Below the pieces are notes generated by a model. That model searched no databases, was not told where the DNA came from, and was given only the letters and a program-made list of their open reading frames with translations. This document shows, piece after piece, positions 44,674 through 55,118 of a DNA stretch of 64,000 nt (position 1 is its first letter; each line of letters begins with the position of its first letter). Source of the stretch: Mesostigma viride (Eukaryota > Streptophyta > Mesostigmatophyceae > Mesostigmatales > Mesostigmataceae); the NCBI GenBank assembly GCA_009746045.1, contig RPFO01000192.1, positions 1-64,000 of the forward strand, written 5' to 3'. The position numbers and the translations under genes were made by a program.

Positions 44674-46634
44674 TAATTAATTAATTATCAACATCACTCC
44701 GTTGGGAGTCAATGTAGCACATATCCCTGAGAAGGGGCATATGGCTTTAAATACATCCTAGGCTACTTCATGCAAGGGTGGGAATGTAAGCAACACTTGC
44801 TCTAGGTGCCGCAAGGGCACCGGCACCACCATGCTGTCTCAGGTTCAACCCAGCTAAGGGGATCCTGGGACGGGGGAGGAAGATCATCATGGCTATGCAA
44901 GGGCTAGGGCATGGCTTCTCGACAGAGAGCATCTCTCTGCATGGCATAGCATGGCTAAGTTCTTAATGCAACATCCATGGGGGTCCCATTATAGACAAAG
45001 CATGGCTAAATGTTGAAGGCATCATCCATGGGGGCCATTATGGGCGCACATGCGCGTGGGCCACATGCTAGGCTAAGCCTTACTAATCTACACTACTGGT
45101 ATATATATTCCTAGTCTGAGGTGGCAGGAGGGGGCTGCCAGGGCTTGTGGTCAACGTGGATGACCGCCCCCCTCCAGTATACCGGCTTCCCCCTTGCGCT
45201 CTGCCGGAGCTGAAGGTAGGCCGGCCATAGCTCGCGTCGCCGTTGTTGCTGGGCCAGGGTCAAGTCGTCGTCCAGCGTGAAGCGAGTCTCCGAGAGCTTC
45301 TTGCGGCATTTAAGGAACGCCAGCTTGTCCGCCATGTACTTAAAGGTGAGGAGCACGGGGGCCGGGCCAGCCTTCCCCCGCGCGCGGGGGAGGCGGACAG
45401 CCGACATGTCCAGCTCACCAGTGAGTAACATGGGGGCAAGAATGGCGCGCTTAAATGCCTCAAGAAGGCTCGTGGAGGTCTCACCTGCCTGCTGGTCGAA
45501 GTGCTTGACGATGACATTGTGGCTGCGCCGGGCGATGTCGGCTTCCTCGCGAAGGTCGAGGGCTTGTTGCTTGAGTTGTGCCGAGATGGTGGAGGTGGTG
45601 GAGGTGGTGTGCTGCTTAAGCAAGTCCGCCCAGGTGGAGGGAGCATCGCCGGCCGAGCCAGCAGGCGCCGGCTGGGCGGCGATGTCCTTCACCGCCTGGG
45701 CGGTGAGGCCGGCGGTGTCATGCAAGCTCTCAAGGGCGTTGGCGGTGGCTTGAAGGCGTTGGTCGAGGTCGAGGAGCTGGGCTTTGATGTCGGCAGTGGA
45801 GGCGGAAATGGCCGTGGAGGTGGAGGCGGCGGCGGTGGAAATGTGAGGAAGTTCAGCAGTCAGCGTGCCGCCGATTGCTGCTATGTCGGCAGCAAGGGGG
45901 GTCACGTGCTGCTGAAAGGCTTCCGTGAGGATGGAGCGGAGGGTGGGGACGGAAAGGGGTGGAGCCCAGATCTCGCCGTCAGAGCGCTGGAGAAGGGAGT
46001 TGAGGATGGCGTGCTGGAGATGGGGGCGGACGCAGCCGGACAGCCCGTAGATGTTGGCCCAGCGGCTGCCGTCCGGGGCGAGGAGGCGATTGATGGAGTG
46101 GAAATGGAGGCACAGGTCGTAAAGCGAAGCGTAATCCCCGAAGAAGATGCAGCGCAGAGCATCGGTCGGAGAAATGGTGGCCCAGTCGTAATCTGCGACC
46201 TTGAAAGGCCGGGGCCGAAAGCTCGGTTCTGGGCGTGAAGACCCTCCTGTGTCGTCGGCTGGGCGGGTGCGCTTGGGGTCAGGCGATGCAGATGGCGAGG
46301 CGTTAAGCCCGGGGGGTTGCTGGACGACCACCAGTGCACGACTAGTGTCATCGCCGCCTGCCGGACCTGAAGGCGAAGCTGCAGCCTGAGCTGCAGAATT
46401 TTCATTGCCGAGCGCAGCCGCCAGGCTGCGTTGCGTCGAGGCGCGTTTGTGCGCCATATATTGCGTTTTAGATTCGGAAAATTATATCAGCATGTGCGTC
46501 TTAGAAAGACGAAGCGATAGTGATATTCACGGCTAAATTCGGTGCTCAAACGTGAAAGTTATGAGCTCCGACAGCCATGGCTACCTCGTGGCCGGAATTT
46601 TGTGGATAGTCAACAAGCTACAGCTTCGATAAAT
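44674..46634 (-). mobile_element. family-A element, copy 2
   Basis: It has the same organisation as copy 1: 5' UTR with AACGTGAAAGTTATGAGCTC (as seen on plus), intact 448-codon ORF, 3' UTR, ACTCC-CAAC-GGAGT hairpin near 44698, and (AATT)n tail. A candidate 9-bp duplication CGATGCCAT lies at 44665-44673 and 46635-46643; it is short, so the exact 5' boundary is less certain than in copy 1. Confidence 0.82.
45111..46457 (-). CDS. LINE ORF1-type protein, 448 aa (family A, copy 2)
   Basis: Intact ORF starting MAHKRASTQRSLAAALGNEN. From about residue 165 to the end it differs from the copy at 10963-12309 at only about a dozen positions. Residues about 85-150 are much more divergent (copy 2 LCLHFHSINRLLAPDGSRWA against copy 1 LCLHLYDQGRLIGSNGCRWQ). 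The coiled-coil, RRM-like and C-terminal segments are as in copy 1. No ORF2 follows. Confidence 0.8.
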   Translation of the reverse strand: MAHKRASTQRSLAAALGNENSAAQAAASPSGPAGGDDTSRALVVVQQPPGLNASPSASPDPKRTRPADDTGGSSRPEPSFRPRPFKVADYDWATISPTDALRCIFFGDYASLYDLCLHFHSINRLLAPDGSRWANIYGLSGCVRPHLQHAILNSLLQRSDGEIWAPPLSVPTLRSILTEAFQQHVTPLAADIAAIGGTLTAELPHISTAAASTSTAISASTADIKAQLLDLDQRLQATANALESLHDTAGLTAQAVKDIAAQPAPAGSAGDAPSTWADLLKQHTTSTTSTISAQLKQQALDLREEADIARRSHNVIVKHFDQQAGETSTSLLEAFKRAILAPMLLTGELDMSAVRLPRARGKAGPAPVLLTFKYMADKLAFLKCRKKLSETRFTLDDDLTLAQQQRRRELWPAYLQLRQSARGKPVYWRGAVIHVDHKPWQPPPATSD

Positions 46635-46662
46635 CGATGCCATGGTAACCGGAGACGTCCGT

Positions 46663-46803
46663 CCTATAGTCAGCGAAAGTTGGTGCGAGAGGTCCCCAGT
46701 TCGATTCCGGTCGGATTCATTTGCAGATCGCGTTTTTCCGCGATTTCCGCGGCCCGGCACTGAACGCAAATGGTTTTCACCTTTGCGGATTGCCTGATCA
46801 GAA
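46663..46803 (+). mobile_element. tRNA-related SINE, copy 2
   Basis: It matches 3341-3478 almost base for base: CCTATAGTCAGC, AGTTCGATTCC, CGGCACTGAACGCAAA and CCTGATCAG. It sits in the gap between two head-to-head family-A elements. No clear duplication here. Confidence 0.75.
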
Positions 46804-46960
46804 AATTACTCTATATAGCCACGAGCCACGAGGTAGCCCCATGGCTGACGGCGGAGCTCATAACTTTCACGTTTGAGCACCGAACTTCAGCCGTGAATAT
46901 CACAATCGATGCGTACGTCTTTCTACGACGCACATGCTGATATAATTTTCCGAAGCTATT

Positions 46961-48003
46961 ACGCAATATACGAGGAGCAAACGCCTCTCGACGCAACGCA
47001 GCCTGGCGCCCCAACCTCCAACGCTTCGCCCTCTGCTCCCTCCTCGGGCGCTCCGACGCTGAGATCTGGGCTTCCCCCCCACCGCCCTCCACCGTCGCGA
47101 CAGAATCCATCGTCCGCGCCCTCCTTAAGGAAGCTTTCGAGCAGCACGTGACCCCCCTTGCCACAGATGTGGCGGCATTGGGCGGCACGCTGGCTGCTGA
47201 GCTCCCTCACATTTCCACCACTGTCACCTCCACCTCCACCCTCCTCGCCTCCACCTCCACCGCCTCCACCGACTCCATCACCGCCCAGCTCCGCGACATC
47301 GACCAGCCCCTCAAGGATAATGCAATCGCTATCGAGGTCCTGCAGAACACCGCAGGCCTCACCGCCCAGGCGGTGAAGGACATTGCTGCCAAGCCAGCCC
47401 CCGCTGGCCTGGCCGGCGATGCTCCTCCCATCACGACCTGGGCGGACATGCTTAAGCAACATACCACCTCCACCACCTCCGCCGTCGCAGCCCAGCTCCA
47501 GCGGCAGACGCTTTCAAGACCTCCGCGAGGAGGCCGAGCTCGCCAAGCGCAGCCTCAACGTCATCGTCAAGAACTTCGCCATGGAGGAAGGTGAGAATTC
47601 CGAGAAGCTTGCACGTGCGTTTGAGAGCCAAATCCTTGTACGCATGGGCCTCCTTGGTGAGATTAAGCTGACCGCCCACCGCCTCCCCCGCGCGCGGGGT
47701 AAGGCCGGGGCGCCTCCGCTTCTTCTCATCTTTGAGAGCCCAGCGGACAAGATTTCGTTTCTCAGACGCCGAAAGCGGCTCGAGAAAACTCCCTTCACCC
47801 TTAACGACGACTTGACCCTGGCGCAGCAACAACGGCGACGGGAGCTATGGCCGACCTACCTCCAGCTCCGGCAGACCATGCAAGGCGGGGCAGCCGACCG
47901 GTGTACTGGAAGGGGGCGGCCATCTACGTCGGCCACAAGCCCTGGCACACGACCCCCTCGACCACCGCGGCCCCAGCGACCCCAGAAGCCCCAGCCTACT
48001 AGG
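46961..48003 (+). pseudogene. decayed family-A ORF1
   Basis: The start codon is lost (ACGAGGAGC where other copies have ATG). About 450 bp of the N-terminal half is deleted and a frameshift lies near 47512. Still readable are EAFEQHVTPLATDVAALGG, LTAQAVKDIAAKPAPAG and DDLTLAQQQRRRELWPTYLQ. Confidence 0.82.
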
Positions 48004-48112
48004 GGAATACAGCAGCAGTAGTGTAGAATAGTTAGACAGCACTTGGCCTTGTACATGCCCGCCTACTACAGGCACTATACCAGCTGAGGCCTAGCATTTT
48101 TAGTCATGTACA

Positions 48113-48262
48113 TGTCAAAGAGACAACCAGCGCAGGCCAGAAATCGGGAGAATCCGGACCATGGTAGCTCGAGCCTGCCGTTATCTTTTCCGCGTTTTCG
48201 AGTCGTTCAGGATGATGAAGATGAATGGTGATGGAAATGTGTATCCTTGTGCATTGAAATGT
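48113..48262 (+). repeat. R1 dispersed repeat, copy 3
   Basis: It starts TCAAAGAGACAACCAGCGCA and ends TGTGCATTGAAATG, shorter at the 3' end than copies 1 and 2. It is inserted in the 3' UTR of family-A copy 3. Confidence 0.75.
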
Positions 48263-48694
48263 TGCCTATGATGAGCCACCCTCCAGATGATGCCTAGCTT
48301 TATTTAATTATGCAGTGCCCATGCAGGGAGTCACTCTCTGCTGAGAAGCCATGCCCTAGCTCTTGTATAGCTATGATGATCTTCCCCCACATGACATGCT
48401 CCCCCTTAGCTGGGCATAGCGTGATAGATCATGAGGGTGCAGGTGCCTTGGTGCACGTAGAGCAAGGGTAGCTTACATTCCCATCCTTGCATGAAGTAGC
48501 CTAGAATGTATTAAAAGCCATATGCCCCTTCTCAGGGATTAAAATTAAATTAAATTAAATTATAACATGCCTCCGTGCCGGGGGAGATCATGTAGCACAT
48601 ATTCCATGATGGATGGGGTGGAGGAAGCCGCGTAATCGAACTATCCTAACTCTAAGCTATCTACTAGTCTAGAAAATCCTAACTACACTACTCA

Positions 48695-50425
48695 TCAAAA
48701 CGCCTCCTCCTCTTGGGGGGAGGGGGCTTGCCCACAGGGTCGGGCGTGTGCGCCTTGACAATCTTCTTTGACCGCGTCTTGTCCTGCATGGCAGTCCAAA
48801 TTAAGACGGGAGAGAGAGTGGATGCGGTGCTCAAACTGGGCTGGGACCACTAGGTCGTCCAGCAACATCTGGATGTAGTTCGTGACAGGTTTCCCTACCC
48901 TTTTGGGAATGCCCTCGGGGCCAGGCAAGGTCAGAATGTGTCGCCCGGGCTGGCCAAGCCGCTGGGGGCCGGCCAGACCAAGGGCAGTGTCGACCTGGCT
49001 GGTGCGAGCAAGGTGTCCTACAAATGCTATCCTACGCTGTCTAATCTCGTCCGAAATACGAGGCATGCCCTGATACAAAGACTCTGATGACGGGCGCTCG
49101 GAAAACCCTACGTTAAGGACCTGTCGGAGCATCCTGTAAACCGTGCCGTCTAGCCTAGCTGCCAGTTTGGGTGGGATTGTCCACGCCTCGGCGCCATACG
49201 TGAGCACCGTGAGGACGAGGACCTTGAAGAGCATGCGCTTGCAGTGCTCGCCCAGGCCCTTCGAGCGCCAGTAGGTCTTGAGCGAACGGAGCTTGGCCCA
49301 GGCAAGGCCGATGCGGGTGTCCACATCGTCGGCAGTGTCAGGAAGCTAACTCCCCAACAGCTTGAAGCGGTCGCGGAACGGGACCTCCGTCCCGTCGAGC
49401 AGGCGCGGCAGCGGTGGTGTACTGGAGGCCCCAATCACCATTGCCTCAGTTTTGACACTAATCTCCAACCCCACCGCCCGCGCCTCCAGGCCCAGACAGT
49501 CCAGCCAGGTCTGAATGCCGCTCGGGGCTCTCGATGAGGGTGGTGTCATCTGCATAAATCAGGTCGGCAAGGCGGTAACCAGGTCTAACCCCGCCGTGCT
49601 CTTTCACGTTAAGGATGTCCAAGCCTGGCTCGAACCCCTTAAGAGCAGTAAAGCGCGCACGTGCCCGGCGCATGACGTGATCCACGACAATAATGAACAG
49701 GTATGCATGGGGACACTGAGGACACAACCTTGCCACACCCCGTGGTGAAGGGGGAATGGTGGGGTGGTGCCTTCTGCAGTCCGCACTACTGCCTGTGAGC
49801 CCTCATACAGTCGGCGAATGGCAGCAATAAACGCAGGTGGTACCCGATCCAGAGCTAGTGAGAATGGCCCAAAGAGCCTCCCAGAGGACCGTGTCAAAAG
49901 CCTTGATATAGTCAACAAAAATGAAGACCAGCGGCAAACTGTCAGCTAGGGGGAAGGCGACGCACCTCCTCCATCAACCGGCGCGCGACAAACACAGCCA
50001 TGACAGTGTTACGACCACGACGGAAACCCATCTGAGACTCACCCAGGTGTGGGTCCAGCGCGGCGCGGAGCCTGTGCAGCATCATGCGCATGAAGACCTT
50101 CAGAGCGGCGCTCTGGAGGCAGATCGACACCCCGGTAGTTACCGGGGTCAGCAGCAGAGCCCTTCTTGTACAGCATGACGCGGATGGCCGTCTGCCACTC
50201 AGCAGGCGGAGGCTCGTCAGAGAGCAGGACACGGTTGCAGAACGCCAGCAGAGGATCCCTAACCGCCGGATCAGGGGTCTTCAGCAGCTCAGCAGAAAGG
50301 TGGTCGGCACCGACCGCCGCATCGTACCGCAGGCGAGCAAGGGCGCCGTCCAATTCCTTCAAAGTGAAGGGGTGGACGACGTCGTCAGTGGCAAGGTAGC
50401 CCTCCTGCAAGGCGGGGACTTGATA
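48695..50425 (-). pseudogene. LINE ORF2, reverse-transcriptase half (frameshifted)
   Basis: Fragments in order include TLKELDGALARLRYDAAVGA, GFRRGRNTVMAV, a catalytic LADLIYADDTTLIESPE (YADD box), RFKLLGS, and an intact 209-codon thumb/C-terminal frame (48695-49324) with LTYGAEAWTIPPKLAARLDG. Frame changes near 50.1, 49.9, 49.6 and 49.35 kb break it. In a working element this enzyme copies the RNA at the nicked target. Confidence 0.85.
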
Positions 50426-50668
50426 CAGTCATTCACGCCTTAAGTTGGGTTGGCTTAAGTTGGGTTCACGCCTTAAGTTGGGTCGAATTGAATTCCGGCG
50501 TTCTTAGTTCAAAGTAGTTCAGAATACTATGTTTAAGTATCTTTAGTTCAAATTAGTAGAATTTAGTAGAGTCATTCGATCACGCCTTAAGTTGGGTTCA
50601 CGCCTTAAGTTGGGTTGACCCAGGGCTCAAAAACCACGAACCCAAATTAAGGCGTGAAATTATGACTG
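50426..50668. mobile_element. Tc1/mariner-type MITE, 243 bp, TA duplication
   Basis: It is inserted in the LINE RT sequence. The ends are CAGTCATTCACGCCTTAAG and, read inward from the other side, CAGTCATAATTTCACGCCTTAA. TA flanks both (50424-50425, 50669-50670). CACGCCTTAAGTTGGGTT recurs four times inside. The paralogous LINE fragment at 10.08 kb has the uninterrupted site with a single TA. There is no coding capacity. Confidence 0.88.
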
Positions 50669-50670
50669 TA

Positions 50671-52384
50671 GTCCGCGGCCGAGGAGGGGGGCGCTGGCGG
50701 CGGCGGGGGTCCGGCAACCCCGAGGCGGGCGGCCGTCTCGGGGTGAAGCGGCGGGGGGGGGGGCGCGAGCCCCACCTGTCAAGGATTAACATTAGTGGGC
50801 CAACCAGCGGTCAAGGCTGACCGGCGCCGTGCCGTCCCCCGTGTGCTCCACCGGGGTGCGCTGCCGCCGGCCGCCGAGCCGGTCGAGGTGGTACCACATG
50901 TCCTTGCCCTGGTTGCGAGCCTGGCAGGCCTTGGCATCCGCGATGCACTGCATGGGCCGCTAGCTCCGCGTCCTGAGCGTGCTCGTAGGCCTCCACAGGG
51001 GCGCGGCCTTGAGCACTGGTTTCTGCAGCGGGTCCCGGTTACGCTTGAGGCGGTGCCAGGCGGCCAAGACCTTGGGGTCCTGGCGGTAGAGCGGGCCGGG
51101 GCGGCAGCGGGGCATGGCCGGCAGGTGCCGGGCCGCCAGCAGCGGGGCACGGGCCGCAAAGCCCGCAAAAATGGCGGCGTTGGGGGCACCCTTGTCCAGC
51201 TCGTCGACGTCCGCCCGGGCGCCCAGGGCCGACAGGTATACTCCCGTCGGCACCAGTTCCGCTCGTGTTCGGCGTCCGTCCAGTCCTCAGGATCTCCCTT
51301 GCATGACCGGACGTAGAGCAGACATGCAGTCAGGGCGGACCACTGGGGCGCGGCGCGCGGGGACGTGGAACCGGAGCCGAAGGGTCGCGCGCACCAACCG
51401 GTGGTCAGAGCACACCGTGGGCGTGTCAAACACTCGGGCGTCCAGAACCGAGGTGCACCTGGGCTGCCGTACCACCACGTAGTCCAAACAGGCCTGACGG
51501 CCGTTAGGGCCACGAAAAGTGACCAAGTCCTGTGAGGGACGTTGGAAGTGACAGTTGACAGCAACCATCCCGCTATATCCCGCAAAAAGGCAGAAAACAG
51601 GGGAGTGTTGTCGTTAGCTTCCGTGTCAGCAGGCGCAAAGCGACTGCCAGCAGTGCCCACGGGGAGCGTGGCATTGGCGTCGAGCAGCATAACCAAAAGT
51701 GGCGGGCCGGAGCCGACGTACCCCCTCAAGGCTATGCAAAGACTCGAAGAACTCCTGGCGTTCCGACGCAGGTAGACCACTATGGGGTGCATAGCCCACC
51801 CCCACCGTGAGCTATAGGTGGTGCTTAGACCGCCCCTTAAGACGGAGGTGAAATGTGCTACCATAAGGCGTGGTGTTAGAAACTTAAGCGTGCTGAGGCT
51901 AGCAACTGCCAACGGCGAACACAAAAGACCAACACCACCTTGGCCTGGCGTCCCACTTCCAGCGAAGTAGAAACGCCAACCGCCTGCAAGGCGGTTAGTG
52001 CTCACCGTGCCAAATGGCACCTGGCGACGGTGCTCCTGCACGCCTAGAATAGATACACGATGTGCCATGCAAAATGCGACAAGCTCCTCTACCCGGCAGC
52101 TATGGTCGTCATCTGCTAGCAATGTGCGTGTGTTGAAAGTGGCAAGGGCCAAGGATGCCTGCTGGCCCACCAGGGGAGAACGACGATGGATGATCGATGG
52201 GGGTGGATGCGGCGGGGGGTGGAGGTGGGGGTGGAACGGAGGGGGGAAGGGAAGCGGAGGAAATAGTGCTTTTCATCGCATTTATTTTGTCCTGCAAGCG
52301 TAGGATGCGAGCCTGCCGCTTGCTCGGGGTATTCGGCCGGGTTGGGGCTGATTGCACAACGCCGAGGCGTAGGTAATCTAGCAA
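50671..52384 (-). pseudogene. LINE ORF2, endonuclease half (frameshifted)
   Basis: It begins LLDYLRLGVVQS and KRQARILRLQDKINAMKS, then shifts frame near 52150 to the AP-endonuclease: TFNTRTLLADDD (catalytic Asn), ILGVQEHRRQ (Glu), and VMLLDANATLPVG (Asp/Asn). The SDHRLVRATLRLR block (Asp-His) near 51390 is in another frame. The remainder is the EN-RT linker. The same region in plus orientation lies at 57500-58949. Confidence 0.82.
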
Positions 52385-52562
52385 ACGTTGGGTTTTACGA
52401 ATCTGACAGTTAACTGACAGATGAGGTTGTAGCCCAAAATACCGGCACCACCATGGCTTTCACCCGACGGTTAGGTCGAGGCATGGTAGTGGAACGGGGG
52501 ACTATTTAGAGGCTGTCCCCGAAGCCTGTTAGCCGCGAGCCGACGATCGTGGGTTTGTCTAC

Positions 52563-53337
52563 CTACTGGTAACCACCAGGGGCAGCACGCTTCTCACCAC
52601 GAGACTCACTACGAGACTCTGCACCCGTGGTGTTAATCTCAACACCGTCAAAGGAGGCAACCCAGCGACCATCCGACTTCAGACGCATCTGCACACGCTT
52701 CCCCCCCGGTACGTACCCCTCCCTGATGGCCACGACCTTCGCGTGATTCCAGCAGAGCTTGCTCCTTGCCGCCAGCTGTGCAGGGGTGTAGTCCTCTTCC
52801 ATGCTGATGGGTCTGCCCTTGAGCAGGCGACGGGCGCCCATGACCCATTTCTGGTCGTTCACGTTGGCCATGGTGACCAAAACCAAGCCAGCTGGGCCTG
52901 GCAGGCGAATGGCCCTGTCAATGGTCACGTGATCCCGGCCGCAGCTGCAGCACCCCCAAGAACGCGGGTCCCCGCAAGGCCTCGGTAAGTGCGAGTGCGG
53001 TGTCATGCTTGCCCTTCTCAAAATCCTTGAGAATGATATTGCGTTGGCGGAGCTGAGCCACATTCTGTGACGCGAGTGCGGTGGCAGCCGACTTAGCCGC
53101 CTGGGCGACTACGGCATCCAGGTTCTTCCCCACCGCGTCCGCGAAGTTCGTGACCCGCTTGGGGGGGGAGGTGGCCATGGCCGCCTTTAATTCCAGCAAT
53201 GTGGCTTGGGTGACAGCAGAGTTAGCAGCCAAAGACTTGAGCGCACCTTGCACAGACTTGAGCTCAGAGGTGAGCGCCTGCAGCTCAGTGGGGTCGGCTG
53301 CGCCGGCAGGGGTGTCGGCATCGGCCGAGGTGTCGGA
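52563..53337 (-). pseudogene. LINE ORF1 (family B), 5'-truncated and frameshifted
   Basis: It enters at the truncation junction with an Ala/Asp/Thr-rich segment, then LQALTSELKSV and AAKSAATALASQNVAQLRQR (coiled coil), NIILKDFEKGKHDTAL (RRM-like start), a frameshift near 52950, and a C-terminal domain with VNDQKWVMGARRLLKGRPIS and VQMRLKSDGRWVASFDG. The layout is that of L1-type ORF1p; it is related in plan, not closely in sequence, to family-A ORF1. Confidence 0.78.
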
Positions 53338-53427
53338 TTCTCAGCGATATGTGCTACATATACTCCCAACGGAGTTATGTTTCTAATTAATTAATTAATT
53401 AATTAATTAATTAATTAATTAATAGCT

Positions 53428-53880
53428 ATAACGGTTGGGGGATGATGCAGACGATATTTGTTTAAACTTTTGTGTAATTATTTTTCTAATGAGATTAGCA
53501 TAGTACTCCGTGGCATGCCTTTGCGCATGACACGCAAGTACTAATTAATTAGACTCGTGCTCCCGTTGGGGAGTCACGGAGCATTAACCCCGGTGGATGG
53601 ATGGGTGGGTGCAAACAGTCCTACCGGTCTAAGCTATCTACATCAGCTACTTACTTATATAGTCAAATCACTTAATTATATAGTACTTACTTACTTATAT
53701 AGCTGAGTTTTGCGTAACTTGTTCGCGTACCGGCACTCGATCTGCAGCAATTTATAGTAAATCAATTAATTAAACAAGCTTTGCGGGCTTTTTTAAATTT
53801 AATTAATTAATTAATTAATTAATTAATTAATTAATTAATTAATTAATTAATTAATTAATTAATTAATTAATTGCGGGCTT
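53428..53880. repeat. family-D 3' terminus (-) and (AATT)n arrays
   Basis: 53540-53640 on minus is a family-D 3' end (ACCGGTAGGACTG, CCATCCATCC, GGGGTTAATGCTCCGTGACT, CCCCAACGGGAGCACGAGTC). ACTTACTTATATAG repeats lie near 53650-53705. A pure (AATT)n array spans about 53798-53871, followed at 53872-53889 by the hairpin GCGGGC-TTC-GCCCGC. Confidence 0.75.
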
Positions 53881-54790
53881 CGCCCGCGACATCATAATTA
53901 TAGAGCTTGTACTTTTTGCGGCCGGTCCCTGGCCAGGGAGCCCCGGCCCTAGGGAGATGCGTGTCACCGCGTACCGCCGCCGAGGTCCAGGTGGCGCTGG
54001 CCCCGCCAAGGAGCTAGCTTTAGGGGTTCGACCACAATCATGGAAGTTTGGCAAAAGGGTGAAGAAAATTAAAAAGAAACGAACAAAATGTGAAATCTAG
54101 CAAGGTTCGAACCCGTAATCTCTTGTGTTGGCTCAATTTGAAGTGTGCCTTGGTGCCTGAAGTCTACGTAAACAATTTTGTTGGATCGCCATGCGTCCAG
54201 GCATAGTTGTCTCACTTCACAATATGTACATTGCTACACAGGGACAAAGTGCGCAAACGCGCACTGGACGGAGCTCGCGAACTAGGTACTCGCGTACATA
54301 GTTCAGCTCCAGATTGACTGCTGCGCCTGCACGGGAGCGCGATGCGCGCGGGGATGAGTGACCTCGCCAACCCCGCCGAAAGCAGGGAACAACCCATGCG
54401 CACGTACAGGCGGTGGAGCGGAGGAAAATCCACGAGTGAGCTTCCTGCGCGTTTGTAACTGGTTCGTTAATGAAAGTTCGGTCCAACCGCCCAAAAGTTT
54501 GCGACGGTTATATCTGGAGCTCGCGAACACAGGACATTGCAGAGTTTGGCTCCTGCCGCAATCTGCTCGTACGGACCTCTGCCAAATGGCTCACCTGGAT
54601 GTAACGCGTCAGAAACTTCAAAAATGGGGATGCCGTGGTTTTACCTTTTCGTGATTGGTCGCAATGAAATTTTGCGCAGCTCATTCGTCAAGCAGACTGT
54701 AAGTCGCGCCGCTGAGTGGCTGGAGCTGTTCAAAAGCCTTTCGAAAGAGTGTTAGCTAAATTTATGCCAAGGCTGTGTTTTACGAATTGT

Positions 54791-54900
54791 AGATCCCATT
54801 GGGGAGTCACGGAGCCGGGAGCACCCAAGTGCTTTTAATCCCTGAGTGTACACAACGGGTAGGGGGCAGAGACCCCGGCCCCCGTCCCTCACGCCACAGT
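54791..54900 (-). mobile_element. LINE 3' terminus fragment
   Basis: The minus strand reads GGGATTAAAAGCACTTGGG, then TGCTCC, CGGCTCCGTGACTCCCCAAT, GGGATC, as in 12955-13040 and 25655-25745. The flanking CGGGGTCTCTGCCCCC matches the ORF-side sequence of 12940-12960. Confidence 0.6.
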
Positions 54901-55098
54901 CATGCCACAGGGTGCCCAACTAAATGATCCGGGGCATCCTTTTTGAGGATAAGTGGCTCTTCCTCTTCATGCCGCAAGAAGCTGCATGCACGACCTCTCC
55001 TGGGCGCTGCATGGACGACGACCTGACTATCCCGCTCAGCAGCAGCAGCGACGCGACCTGCATGTGGCGCCGGAGTACCTCGGTTAATCTTCCCAGAA

Positions 55099-55118
55099 AA
55101 AGTCCTAAATTTAGGACC
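55099..55118. repeat. 20-bp repeat containing a 16-bp palindrome, copy 1
   Basis: AAAGTCCTAAATTTAGGACC; the palindrome is GTCCTAAATTTAGGAC (55102-55117). An identical 20-mer lies at 56820-56839. Confidence 0.85.

Larger units (their letters stand above)
48540..53337 (-). mobile_element. family-B LINE, 4.8 kb, 5'-truncated, with target duplication
   Basis: In minus order it has the ORF1 remainder, an inter-ORF region, ORF2 with AP-endonuclease and RT, a 3' UTR, the ATGTGCTACAT-type end and a (TTTAA)n tail at 48540-48562. The flanks TTCTCAGGGAT (48529-48539) and TTCTCAGCGAT (53338-53348) are an 11-bp duplication with one mismatch. ORF1 is cut at its 5' end exactly at the junction, as expected for incomplete reverse transcription. 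Several frameshifts in both ORFs make it dead. Confidence 0.88.
46815..53427 (+). mobile_element. family-A element, copy 3, split by a LINE
   Basis: It begins AGCCACGAGCCACGAGGTAG, has the family 5' UTR, a decayed ORF1 (46961-48003) and a 3' UTR with an R1 copy (48113-48262). At 48539 it is interrupted by the 4.8-kb LINE and resumes at 53338 with TTCTCAGCGATATGTGCTAC, ACTCCCAACGGAGTTATGTT and an (AATT)n tail. TTCTCAGSGAT on each side is the LINE's target duplication. Confidence 0.85.

Noticed and set aside
53338-53427. Independent solo LINE terminus right of the large LINE
   Set aside because: Matches the missing 3' end of family-A copy 3 and is preceded by the target duplication, so it is the other half of the interrupted element.
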